Part shown: piece by piece, positions 19,401 to 25,997 of the stretch
How the letters are laid out: each line of letters opens with the position of its first letter
Position numbering within the stretch: position 1 is the first letter of the stretch
DNA from: Gemmataceae bacterium
Lineage (GTDB): Bacteria > Planctomycetota > Planctomycetia > Gemmatales > Gemmataceae
Direction of reading: 5' to 3'
Assembly: GCA_009697105.1 (NCBI GenBank)
Contig: SIAQ01000001.1
Coordinates: forward strand, 62,001-126,000
Length of the DNA stretch: 64,000 nucleotides
Notes under the pieces: generated by a model
The model's input: the letters and a program-made list of their open reading frames with translations, nothing else
Database searches by the model: none
What the model was told of the DNA's origin: nothing
Made by a program: the position numbers and the translations under genes

Positions 19401-20164
19401 TGCGACCGCTCGATGCCAGCGCCTTCATGCCGTTCGTTCAAAGCATCGGCAAGCGCGTGCTGGTACAGCACATTGATGGCCAACCGATGATTCTCGCGGA
19501 CGAGGCCACGCCGTTCGGTCGAGCAACGCGACCTTGGCAGCAATCGCCCGCTTTGCTCGGCAAACTCGCTGTGTTCACGGACGAATCCGGAGCGGTGCAT
19601 GCCTACGACATTGGAAACGCTGCGACACATGCCTGGACCTGGACCGCTCCCCTGGCAACCTCGCTCACCGGCGAACCGTGTCGGCTCGTTCACGCTGGCA
19701 ACATCTTGCTCGCACTCGTCGCACGCAATGACGGCGTTGAATTCGTTCGACTCGATCCCGCTAAAGGCCGCGCGATCTGGGCCGTCAACGCTAAACCGGT
19801 GCGTGGACTGAATGAAATCAGTGGCGTTACCATCGGCGATCTGAGTTTTTTTCACGTCGCCATTGGAACTGTATACGCACGTTCATTAAACAGTGGGAAA
19901 GTGGATTGGCAGCAGACCTTGCCAACGGGCACGAAAAATGGCGTGGTCCTTTTTACGAAGAACTATTTGGCGGTTTTTTCAAGCGAAGGAAACCAGACGG
20001 CCGGCTTCGCGGTAGAGTTTCTCGATCCCGCAACGGGCGAACGCCTTCAACGCCTTGCCTTCCCGCGCACAACCGGACCGGGCCGATTGGCGATCGCGCC
20101 GGGCCGAATTCTGATCTCCGATGGCACTGCGATACACACGTTTCGCAGTTTGGCCTTAGAATAA
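16427..20164 (+). CDS. Large exported PQQ-like beta-propeller protein
   Basis: The start chosen is ATG 16427 (MKRTSSQTLL); an in-frame GTG six bases earlier is possible. The product has about 1245 residues with a signal peptide ending near NVASAQ. Residues about 60-260 are helical and TPR-like. The rest holds many PQQ/quinoprotein-type blades (GQPRWTRDV, VVAVDAASGTPTWAVRY, DAWSGHVRWEL, DGATGRIVWQQP, SVSDGTPRWRTP, LDSGERLWQF), apparently in two blocks, roughly 300-750 and 840-1245. Such propellers are usually periplasmic or secreted and non-enzymatic. The function is unknown. It is flanked by palindromes on both sides, so it is probably monocistronic. Confidence 0.85.
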   Translation: MKRTSSQTLLPFAITFLIALLNVASAQEPDSIRKIVVPSLDPQVGARFEAFERRLNPTNSPELVASAIGQVIGGLPLNALSLIITDPRNNEAWEQSPDQFVGLIHESGGALITWPTSSPRFDQAWSSGQVRRLCQEKLARLPRASLQAYRERVAAEVKALLDQARRTRETAPLRKVVEEYYASGQADGALDMLGDLAFERGDFVEAAHWWHLLAGDTFPPPSTNVDVARIQAKGVLALMFAGRFDDAQHAVRRFHRDYPHAKGALAGRDDFYHAILQRELAGLAEARIVNNDVPWTTFGGDGSRNRILSQSIHWQLWEDGPAWRVALPSLQTAEETKNGSVDRSSPNRLLAFHSVVAGDQVFLADHRSVVGYHLLTGKEMLRFDLGSAGLTDPGQGVSTKASAPRFTLSTDGQRVYARLGNIWVGPRKDAAKPSYIVCLDISEPGVRKNRLLWHLKSQTDDKSETVFEGAPLVHDGRIFVAVTKIANRQSSTSIACYDTVGQPRWTRDVCETPEFEEPADQPRYRQHLLTLAAGQIVYCSNSGAVVAVDAASGTPTWAVRYPSRGPILPSAEPSPRDLAPCVYADGLVVAAPLDSDRVFGIDAWSGHVRWELDGVEITQILGIAQGRVFVTTRTGVMAVDGATGRIVWQQPTEGRLPGLGRAVISGGWLIWSTQDAKLPYRALSLATGQQEKRDDETSVLPEPRRFDPTLFHSLPVGNWAVGQGCLVIAGTKELSVYLPPDKLVKPAPLNPRPQARLLQKYHETRVAAQSGDALSAYAKFASALPNNREGQAWRELVTVRTKNLVIAALPSTEKVAQGPVRLKPKPSVGKPPTRVQAPSLPLIQAWPSIPGMLCPLANDDANSDVFFAQSTGELICYSVSDGTPRWRTPRDAEPRWLAQWRDGVMLVGDEAIETRSLADGSLVWSYRLRDVVRSLATVAAGQPRIRRVSAGVSHVEIVDHTLLFVDDDRHFYRLSLDSGERLWQFAPRGVELRPLDASAFMPFVQSIGKRVLVQHIDGQPMILADEATPFGRATRPWQQSPALLGKLAVFTDESGAVHAYDIGNAATHAWTWTAPLATSLTGEPCRLVHAGNILLALVARNDGVEFVRLDPAKGRAIWAVNAKPVRGLNEISGVTIGDLSFFHVAIGTVYARSLNSGKVDWQQTLPTGTKNGVVLFTKNYLAVFSSEGNQTAGFAVEFLDPATGERLQRLAFPRTTGPGRLAIAPGRILISDGTAIHTFRSLALE

Positions 20165-20208
20165 GAAGTGTGTGCAAAAGAATACCGTTCCCGGTGATTC
20201 TGAAGCCT

Positions 20209-20291
20209 TTCCGAGCCGCGACCGTAAGGGAGCGGCCGACCTAATCCGCACGGCATCCTGTCGGCCGCTCCCTTACGGTCGCGGCTCGGAA
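20209..20291. repeat. Palindrome between propeller gene and moxR
   Basis: The perfect 32-base arms at 20209-20240 and 20260-20291 (core GACCGTAAGGGAGCGGCC) flank a 19-base loop. It is related in layout to family C but differs in sequence. Confidence 0.9.
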
Positions 20292-20332
20292 ATATTTTGA
20301 TCGGTTCGGAATAACCCCAACGAGCGACCTCC

Positions 20333-21607
20333 ATGAATGATGTTTTCACGGTTCCATGCAAGGCCTGCCACACCCCGCTCCAGGTTCCCGCGGGAGGCAA
20401 ACGGCTGTGCGCGTGCGGCACGTGGGTGGCGGCCCCTGTCGCCTCGGCACCGCCGCCTATGCCCGTCGAGGAACCGGTCATCGTGGCCCGCGCCGAGGAA
20501 CCCCGCCCCGCGCCCGTGAGCATGCCCGTCGCCAAACCCGCGCCGGCCGCTGTTCCAACCGCCACATCCTGGCCTCGCATCGAAGGCGACCTGTCCGCGA
20601 TCGAACGGCTCAACGACGGCTATCGGCGCATCACTCGCGAAATCGCGAAGTCGATCGTTGGCCAAACCGATGTCATCGAGCAGCTGCTAATCGCCGTCTT
20701 CGCGAAAGGCCACTGCCTCTTGGTCGGCGTGCCCGGCCTGGCGAAAACGTTGATGATCCGCACGCTTGCCGACGCCCTCAACCTGAGCTTTAGCCGAATC
20801 CAGTTCACGCCCGACTTGATGCCGTCAGACATCACCGGCACGGAAGTGTTGCAAGAAGACAAAACCACCGGCCAGCGCGTCTTCAAGTTTCTCTCCGGTC
20901 CGATCTTCTCCAATGTCATTCTCGCCGATGAAATCAACCGCACGCCGCCCAAAACCCAGGCCGCCCTTCTGGAAGCGATGCAGGAAAAGCAAGTAACGAT
21001 CGCTGGCAATCGCCACAAACTGCCCGATCCGTTCTTCGTCCTCGCCACGCAGAACCCGATCGAACAGGAAGGAACCTACCCGCTGCCCGAAGCCCAGCAA
21101 GACCGCTTCATGTTCAACGTACTCGTCGATTATCCGTCCGAAGAGGAAGAGTACAAGATCGTCGAGATGACCACGGCAATGCACGTGTCGAAGGTCGAGA
21201 AGATCATCTCCGCTAACGAAATCCTGGAGATGCAGGACATCGTCCGCAAGGTTCCGGTCGCGCCGTACGTCATCCGTTATGCCATGAAGTTCGCTCGGCT
21301 CACGCGCAAGGAGAAAGGCGAGGTCCCCGATTTCATCAAGGAATACGTGACCTGGGGCGCCGGCCCGCGTGCCACGCAGAACCTCGTGCTCGGCGCCAAA
21401 GCCCGCGCGGTCCTGCATGGCCGATACTACGTGTCATGCGAAGACATCCGCGCCGTCGCCGTGCCTGTGCTTCGGCACCGTATCATCACCAACTTCAACG
21501 CGGAAGCCGAAGGCATCAAGCCGGAGACGATCATTCAACGCTTGGCCGACATCATCCCGCGCGACCCGAACGAGGAAGCGCTGGCGAAGGGCAAGGGGCC
21601 GGCGTGA
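20333..21607 (+). CDS. MoxR-family AAA+ ATPase with N-terminal zinc ribbon
   Basis: The 424-residue product is a MoxR ATPase. Walker A is VGVPGLAKT (about 131-139) and Walker B is VILADEINR (about 195-203), with the family segments [12 protein letters not shown] and [25 protein letters not shown]. Residues 1-30 form a small metal-binding site (C9, C12, C26, C28), followed by a Pro/Ala-rich linker to about residue 75; most MoxR proteins lack this. MoxR ATPases act as chaperones for VWA-domain partners, which fits the downstream DUF58 and VWA genes. A low-GC block separates it from those partners. Confidence 0.92.
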   Translation: MNDVFTVPCKACHTPLQVPAGGKRLCACGTWVAAPVASAPPPMPVEEPVIVARAEEPRPAPVSMPVAKPAPAAVPTATSWPRIEGDLSAIERLNDGYRRITREIAKSIVGQTDVIEQLLIAVFAKGHCLLVGVPGLAKTLMIRTLADALNLSFSRIQFTPDLMPSDITGTEVLQEDKTTGQRVFKFLSGPIFSNVILADEINRTPPKTQAALLEAMQEKQVTIAGNRHKLPDPFFVLATQNPIEQEGTYPLPEAQQDRFMFNVLVDYPSEEEEYKIVEMTTAMHVSKVEKIISANEILEMQDIVRKVPVAPYVIRYAMKFARLTRKEKGEVPDFIKEYVTWGAGPRATQNLVLGAKARAVLHGRYYVSCEDIRAVAVPVLRHRIITNFNAEAEGIKPETIIQRLADIIPRDPNEEALAKGKGPA

Positions 21608-21618
21608 GCGCGATCCCC

Positions 21619-21634
21619 GTTTAGCGTTCGCGCG
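21619..21634. repeat. Left half of a family A' palindrome at the edge of the low-GC block
   Basis: GTTTAGCGTTCGCGCG matches the left arm of family A'. No matching right arm lies within the normal loop distance. A right arm (GCGAGCGCTAAAC) occurs at 24938-24950 on the far side of the block. Confidence 0.6.
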
Positions 21635-21670
21635 GGGCGGGCGGAACATTGAAATGTTGCGGAGAAATCG

Positions 21671-21925
21671 ATGCCCTCGAATCTCGCCACGATCCGCGAC
21701 GATCTGCCAAATGAACTCGAATCGGTCGAGCTTCGCGGACATGGCTCTGCGACTTTCCTGTACCTGACCCATCATGGCCGCGAGATGGAAATCTCTGAAT
21801 GCGACGAAGGAATCTGGCTGGAATTCTGGGACAACAGTGATGATGAGGATGCGGGACCGGTGAAGGACATGACCGTGCTACTTTGCGAGGACGCCATTCG
21901 TGAGGCGCGGCGATGGCTGAGGTGA
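21671..21925 (+). CDS. Small acidic hypothetical protein, 84 residues
   Basis: ATG 21671 follows a GGAG eight bases upstream. The product (MPSNLATIRDDLPNELESVEL...) is acidic, with mixed strand and helix pattern, a DNSDDEDAGPVKD loop and an amphipathic C-terminal helix ending AREARRWLR-like. There is no membrane segment. It lies just inside the low-GC block after moxR. I do not recognise the family; resemblance to small immunity-type proteins is only impressionistic. Confidence 0.6.
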   Translation: MPSNLATIRDDLPNELESVELRGHGSATFLYLTHHGREMEISECDEGIWLEFWDNSDDEDAGPVKDMTVLLCEDAIREARRWLR

Positions 21926-22000
21926 ACCTTGATTTGGCGCACAAGATACTGCGTAACGATCAGCCAATATGTCGAAAGCCGTATTGAGAGGATTGTGCTA

Positions 22001-22297
22001 ATGCCAACACCGAAGGAAGTTGCAGAATGGATGATCGCCCAAATTGAGGTTTCCGACGAGTTGTACCAACAGACCGCTGCAAAGAAAATCGGAAAGAGCT
22101 TCGGGTCGGAATTCGTTTATCGAGACGAAGCTGGCAACCTTGCTATTGCGCGTCGTGTGTTGGACCAGTTTCGCAAGCTCACATCGGATTCTGTGGTTTG
22201 GGTAACCCACCACGGTGGCGGCTTCTGCCCTGATGCCTATTGGCGAAAGCGCGAAGAACACGACGCACCTGGTAGAACGCAGTACATTGAAGGCTAG
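22001..22297 (+). CDS. Small conserved protein of DUF6953-like type
   Basis: The start ATG 22001 (MPTPKEVAEWMIAQI) follows GAGAGG by nine bases; longer in-frame readings add an unlikely N terminus. The 98-residue product has the order I associate with a small widespread family (probably DUF6953): VAEWM, YQQTAAKKI, FGSEFVY, GNLAIARRVLDQFRKLT, VVW and WRKREEHDAPGR. The family label is from memory and unverified. It lies inside the lower-GC block, 65 bases before the AIPR gene, so it may be co-acquired with it. Confidence 0.65.
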   Translation: MPTPKEVAEWMIAQIEVSDELYQQTAAKKIGKSFGSEFVYRDEAGNLAIARRVLDQFRKLTSDSVVWVTHHGGGFCPDAYWRKREEHDAPGRTQYIEG

Positions 22298-22362
22298 ACT
22301 GTTGAGGGATGGTTCGTTTTTTGAGCGCGTACGCTGCTGCTCTGTAAACAGAAGGTTTACCT

Positions 22363-24135
22363 ATGATCAATGACCGCCTTATCGACCAGGCCTTTTCCGA
22401 CTTACGTTCCACTTGTGGCGGGGTTCGAGGGGATTATTTCGGCCTGCTTTACCTTGAAAAAGAACACAATGTTCCACGCGAGAAGGCCGTAAACCAAGTC
22501 GCCTTTGGTGGCCACGACTACGGATTCGATGGGTTCCACTTCGACGAGCAACGGCGGAATCTATACCTCTTCCAGTTTAAGTACTCGAATTCACATAGCC
22601 AGTTCAAAGGCTCACTCAAGCGTTTGATCGAGATTGGAGTGAACCGCATCTTCTTCTCGCCCAACCAAGACGATGCCAAGAGTCCTTTCTTGATCCAACT
22701 TCGGGCATGCTTGATCGAAAACCGAGCAATGGTCGATCAGATCTGCTTCCATTTCGTCTTTACGGGCGATCCAGAAGAGGCTGAGCGCAGTCTTGTTTTG
22801 GACAAGCTCCGTGAAGACCTTGAAGAAAAGAAATATTTGGTCGATCAGTTTTTTGGTGACCGCAAAGTGGGTTTCGTTGTGGTGTTCCGTTCGCCCAAGG
22901 TTGTCGGTAGCATCCGTGTGCCGACCCGAACTACCACCTTTGATGTTCCTTTGACCGACCACGTGGTTGTCGAAGGTCCTGCTGGCCAGAAGATGCACTT
23001 GGGCTTCATCCGGCTCGTTGATCTTCATCGAATGCACTTGGCATTAGATTCACGTTTCTTTGACAGTAACATCCGATATTGGTACGGACTTGGCGAAGAT
23101 GAGACCGTCAACCGCGCGATTGCCGGTGTTCTTAAAAAGATAATCATCGATAGGACTGAGCAACCGGAAGTCTTCGCTTTCGATCACAATGGCATCACCT
23201 TATTTGCCGAACGAGTCGAACCACTTGGCGGGCAACTTCGGTTGACTGCCCCGCGTTTACTTAACGGCGCCCAAACCGTAACCACGGTGAAGGGCTTTCA
23301 AGAAAAATACAAAGATAATCCCAAACTGGAGCAAGGCCGGGAAGCATTTGAATCGATCCGCGTTCTCTGCAAGATCATCACGGAAGCCGATCAAAAGTTC
23401 GTCACCCGCGTTACGATCAACAATAACCGGCAGAATCCGGTCGAAGCCTGGAACCTTCACGCGAACGACCTCATTCAGCTCGAACTCCAGGACAAGTTCA
23501 ACTCGGATTTGGGCATCTACTACGAGAGGCAAGAAAACGCCTTTAACCAGCTTAGCCCCGAAGTCTTGGAGGAATGCGGGATCACGGAAGACTCCAAGTT
23601 CATTCAAATGCTCAAATTGACCCAAACCTTTTTGCTCACAGATGGCTTGATTAGCCGGCTCTCAAAAATGCACCGCATTTTTGAAGACGAAAGGACATAT
23701 GACCAGATATTTCGGCAAGGGCGGCTAAAAGCGGATTCCCGGCACATTCTGCTCTGTTACAAGATTCAGTTCAATCTTCGCAAATATGCCCAGCAAATTG
23801 AACAGATGGGTCATAACAGGTACTGGTTCATCTCGCGCTCGCGGAATCTGCTTTGGGCACTTCTCTGTCAGGGTTTGCTAAATCACGATGATCTTGAACG
23901 CCTGGCCGATCAGCACGGAACGACAATGACTGTTGCCGTAGATTACAAGGAGGTGGTGGGCTGGCTGGCCACAGCGCGAGTCCGTCCGCTACTTTCCGAG
24001 TTGCTGCAGGATCCAGACTATGCAGACAAGGTGCAAGAGGATAGCCTTGGTTTTCTCCGCACCGATAAAGCATTCGAGAAATGCATGGCCCTCGCCCACA
24101 AAAAATGGCGCTGGGTTCATAAGAAACTGCAATAG
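22363..24135 (+). CDS. AIPR family (abortive infection phage resistance) protein
   Basis: The 590-residue product has the AIPR layout. The N-terminal region shows a restriction-endonuclease-like site: D56 in DYGFDGF followed by Q71-F-K73 in YLFQFKYS. The central AIPR domain carries FDSNIRYWYGLGEDETVNRAI (about 229-249), FDHNGITLFAE and RLLNGAQTVTTVKGF (about 298-312). AIPR proteins are linked to phage defence by abortive infection, probably as nucleases. Codon use is visibly less GC-biased than in neighbouring genes, which suggests transfer. Its neighbours in the block are a small conserved gene and a second restriction-fold protein. Confidence 0.85.
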   Translation: MINDRLIDQAFSDLRSTCGGVRGDYFGLLYLEKEHNVPREKAVNQVAFGGHDYGFDGFHFDEQRRNLYLFQFKYSNSHSQFKGSLKRLIEIGVNRIFFSPNQDDAKSPFLIQLRACLIENRAMVDQICFHFVFTGDPEEAERSLVLDKLREDLEEKKYLVDQFFGDRKVGFVVVFRSPKVVGSIRVPTRTTTFDVPLTDHVVVEGPAGQKMHLGFIRLVDLHRMHLALDSRFFDSNIRYWYGLGEDETVNRAIAGVLKKIIIDRTEQPEVFAFDHNGITLFAERVEPLGGQLRLTAPRLLNGAQTVTTVKGFQEKYKDNPKLEQGREAFESIRVLCKIITEADQKFVTRVTINNNRQNPVEAWNLHANDLIQLELQDKFNSDLGIYYERQENAFNQLSPEVLEECGITEDSKFIQMLKLTQTFLLTDGLISRLSKMHRIFEDERTYDQIFRQGRLKADSRHILLCYKIQFNLRKYAQQIEQMGHNRYWFISRSRNLLWALLCQGLLNHDDLERLADQHGTTMTVAVDYKEVVGWLATARVRPLLSELLQDPDYADKVQEDSLGFLRTDKAFEKCMALAHKKWRWVHKKLQ

Positions 24136-24279
24136 TAGTGAGGTCTGACAAGTTACAAGCAGATGTTTATCGCACTGATTGAGGCGAGGTAAATCGACGT
24201 ACTACACGGAATTCATGGTAGCAATCGCTGTTTCTCATGAACTCGCTGGCGTCTGATCTATGAGTGCGGAAAAACGACT

Positions 24280-24948
24280 ATGACCTACAACGATTTCACA
24301 ACCCAGACCGTTCGGCAGACGTTCAAGCTTCGGCTGTTCGATCAGGCGTTTTTTCCGTCGAATCCTAGATTGGAACCCTCGCCGTGGTTGAAGGAAACGT
24401 TGGAAAAAGGATCGAGCCTATTCAATCTCGGTGATAAGGCGAAGAACGAGTTCTATATCGCACCGATGCTTCTCGAATGCCGCGAACGATTCCAACGGCG
24501 AGTGCAGATATTTTCGGGACATCTGATGGATGTTGATGCGGCAAGCGGATTGGCGGGCCGAGTCGATTATCTGCTAACTTTTGGAGGCAACCGATACGAT
24601 ACGTCAATGCCCGCGATGATCGTTCGGCAAGCGGTGAAATGCGATCTTGTCAATAATCTCGGACCGTGCATTGCACAGATGGTCGCAGCATCAAGGGTTG
24701 CCAAGAAGGCCAAGAAGCCGGTTCCGTTTGTCTATGGCTGCGTGACGAGTGGAGAATCCTGGTTGTTCATGAAACTACTCGACGGTGAAGTACAGATTGA
24801 CCCTCGCCCAATTCAACTAGGGGACGTAAATGCTCTGCTAGGTTATTTGATGGAGTGCTTGCATGATTTTGGTCGCCAACTGACCGACGAGCCTATGATC
24901 GTTTCCAGCTTAGCATCAACATCCCCGGCAACCTTAAGCGAGCGCTAA
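24280..24948 (+). CDS. Restriction-fold-like conserved protein, probably catalytically impaired
   Basis: The 222-residue product resembles a family of stand-alone PD-(D/E)xK-like proteins common in cyanobacteria and planctomycetes (KNEFYIAPMLLECRERF, IFSGHLMDVDAASGLAGRVDYLL, CIAQMVAASRVAKK, VYGCVTSGESWLFMKL). D96 fits the conserved Asp. Where family members, as I recall, have an E-A-K segment, this copy reads Q117-A118-V119-K120, so the expected Glu and Lys both seem changed. The last codons (LSER stop) lie in a half palindrome at the block edge, so the C terminus may be truncated or repeat-derived. It may be an inactive relic of the defence block. Confidence 0.6.
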   Translation: MTYNDFTTQTVRQTFKLRLFDQAFFPSNPRLEPSPWLKETLEKGSSLFNLGDKAKNEFYIAPMLLECRERFQRRVQIFSGHLMDVDAASGLAGRVDYLLTFGGNRYDTSMPAMIVRQAVKCDLVNNLGPCIAQMVAASRVAKKAKKPVPFVYGCVTSGESWLFMKLLDGEVQIDPRPIQLGDVNALLGYLMECLHDFGRQLTDEPMIVSSLASTSPATLSER

Positions 24949-24950
24949 AC
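24938..24950. repeat. Right half of a family A' palindrome at the edge of the low-GC block
   Basis: GCGAGCGCTAAAC is a perfect right arm of family A' and overlaps the stop codon of the restriction-fold gene. No left arm is adjacent; the nearest unpaired left arm is at 21619. Confidence 0.6.
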
Positions 24951-24957
24951 GAAGATC

Positions 24958-24990
24958 ACTGAAAACTAATAACTAACAACTGACAACTTA
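24958..24990. repeat. Short AACTGA-type repeat cluster
   Basis: The cluster has imperfect units of the form ACTGAAAACT / ACAACTGACAACT directly before the DUF58 gene. The same units recur after that gene at 25897-25979. Confidence 0.7.
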
Positions 24991-24995
24991 TTAAC

Positions 24996-25898
24996 ATGGC
25001 CGACGACCCTCGCAAATACCTGGACCCGCGCACTCTCGCGAAAGTTCGTAGCCTCGAACTCAAGGCTCGGCTCATCGTCGAGGGGTATCTCTCCGGGCAG
25101 CACAAAAGTCCGTATCACGGGTTCTCCGTCGAATTTGCTCAGCATCGCGAATATGTCGCTGGCGATGACATCAAGCACATCGACTGGAAAGTTTGGGGCC
25201 GCACGGGGCGATTTTTTCTCAAGCAGTACGAAGAGGAAACCAACCTCGTTTGCTGGATCATGCTCGACCTGAGCGAATCGATGAAGTATGGCTCCATCGA
25301 CGGCATGTCGAAATACGATTACGCCTGCATGTCGGCCGCGGCGTTGGCGTATCTCGTGCTCAGCCAATCGGATGCCGTCGGGTTCGTCACGTTCGATTCG
25401 GCGGTTCGGCATTTCATCAAGCCGTCGAGCCAGATGTCGCAGTTGAAGGAGATGGTTCACATTATGAACCAGGGCGTCGGCGGGCAGAAGTCGAACATGG
25501 CACCGCTGTTTCACGACATGGCTGAGCGCGTCAAACGCCGGGCGATCATCTTCCTTATCAGCGATATGTTCGAGGATCTCGACCCGATTCTGTCGGGCCT
25601 GAAGCACCTTCGCCACAAACGGCACGAGGTGGTGTTGTGGAACGTGCTCGATGGCGAAGAGTTGACGTTCCCGTTCCAAGAATCAACACTGTTCCGCGGC
25701 ATGGAAGCCTATCCCGATCTCCTCACCGACCCGCGTGCCCTGCGCGAGGGCTACCTGGCACAAATCGAGGGCTTTTTGAAAGATCTCCGCCGAGGCTGCC
25801 GCGACCAAAATGTGGACTATGTGCAATTGCGGACGGATACGCCTCTCTCGGTTGCAATGTCTTCGTATATGGCGCATCGGGCGAAGCGTGCTCGGTAG
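24996..25898 (+). CDS. DUF58 domain protein
   Basis: The 300-residue product has the DUF58 core (GQHKSPYHGFSVEFAQHREYVAGDDIKHIDWKVWGRTG, cut here for its two key segments HREY and DIDWK-like DIKHIDW), then a VWA-like fold with the MIDAS-type LDLSESMKYGS. DUF58 proteins are standard partners of MoxR ATPases, probably assembled or activated by them. There is no signal peptide, so it is cytoplasmic. AACTGA-type repeats flank the gene on both sides. It would normally be expected directly after moxR. Confidence 0.92.
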   Translation: MADDPRKYLDPRTLAKVRSLELKARLIVEGYLSGQHKSPYHGFSVEFAQHREYVAGDDIKHIDWKVWGRTGRFFLKQYEEETNLVCWIMLDLSESMKYGSIDGMSKYDYACMSAAALAYLVLSQSDAVGFVTFDSAVRHFIKPSSQMSQLKEMVHIMNQGVGGQKSNMAPLFHDMAERVKRRAIIFLISDMFEDLDPILSGLKHLRHKRHEVVLWNVLDGEELTFPFQESTLFRGMEAYPDLLTDPRALREGYLAQIEGFLKDLRRGCRDQNVDYVQLRTDTPLSVAMSSYMAHRAKRAR

Positions 25899-25979
25899 TT
25901 GTCAGTTATCAGTTATCAGTTGGGAGAAATGCTCGCCCTTCTGAAAACTGACAACTGAAAACTGACAACTGAAAACTAT
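25897..25979. repeat. AACTGA/TCAGTT repeat cluster
   Basis: Units TCAGTTATCAGTTATCAGTT at 25902-25921 and inverted units ACTGACAACTGAAAACTGA at about 25947-25965 can pair as an imperfect hairpin. It lies between the DUF58 gene and the VWA giant. Confidence 0.75.
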
Positions 25980-25997
25980 TCATCAGGACTAATTGAC

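Noticed and set aside
25897-25979. CRISPR-like regular repeats near the DUF58 gene
   Set aside because: The AACTGA units are short, contiguous and without spacers.
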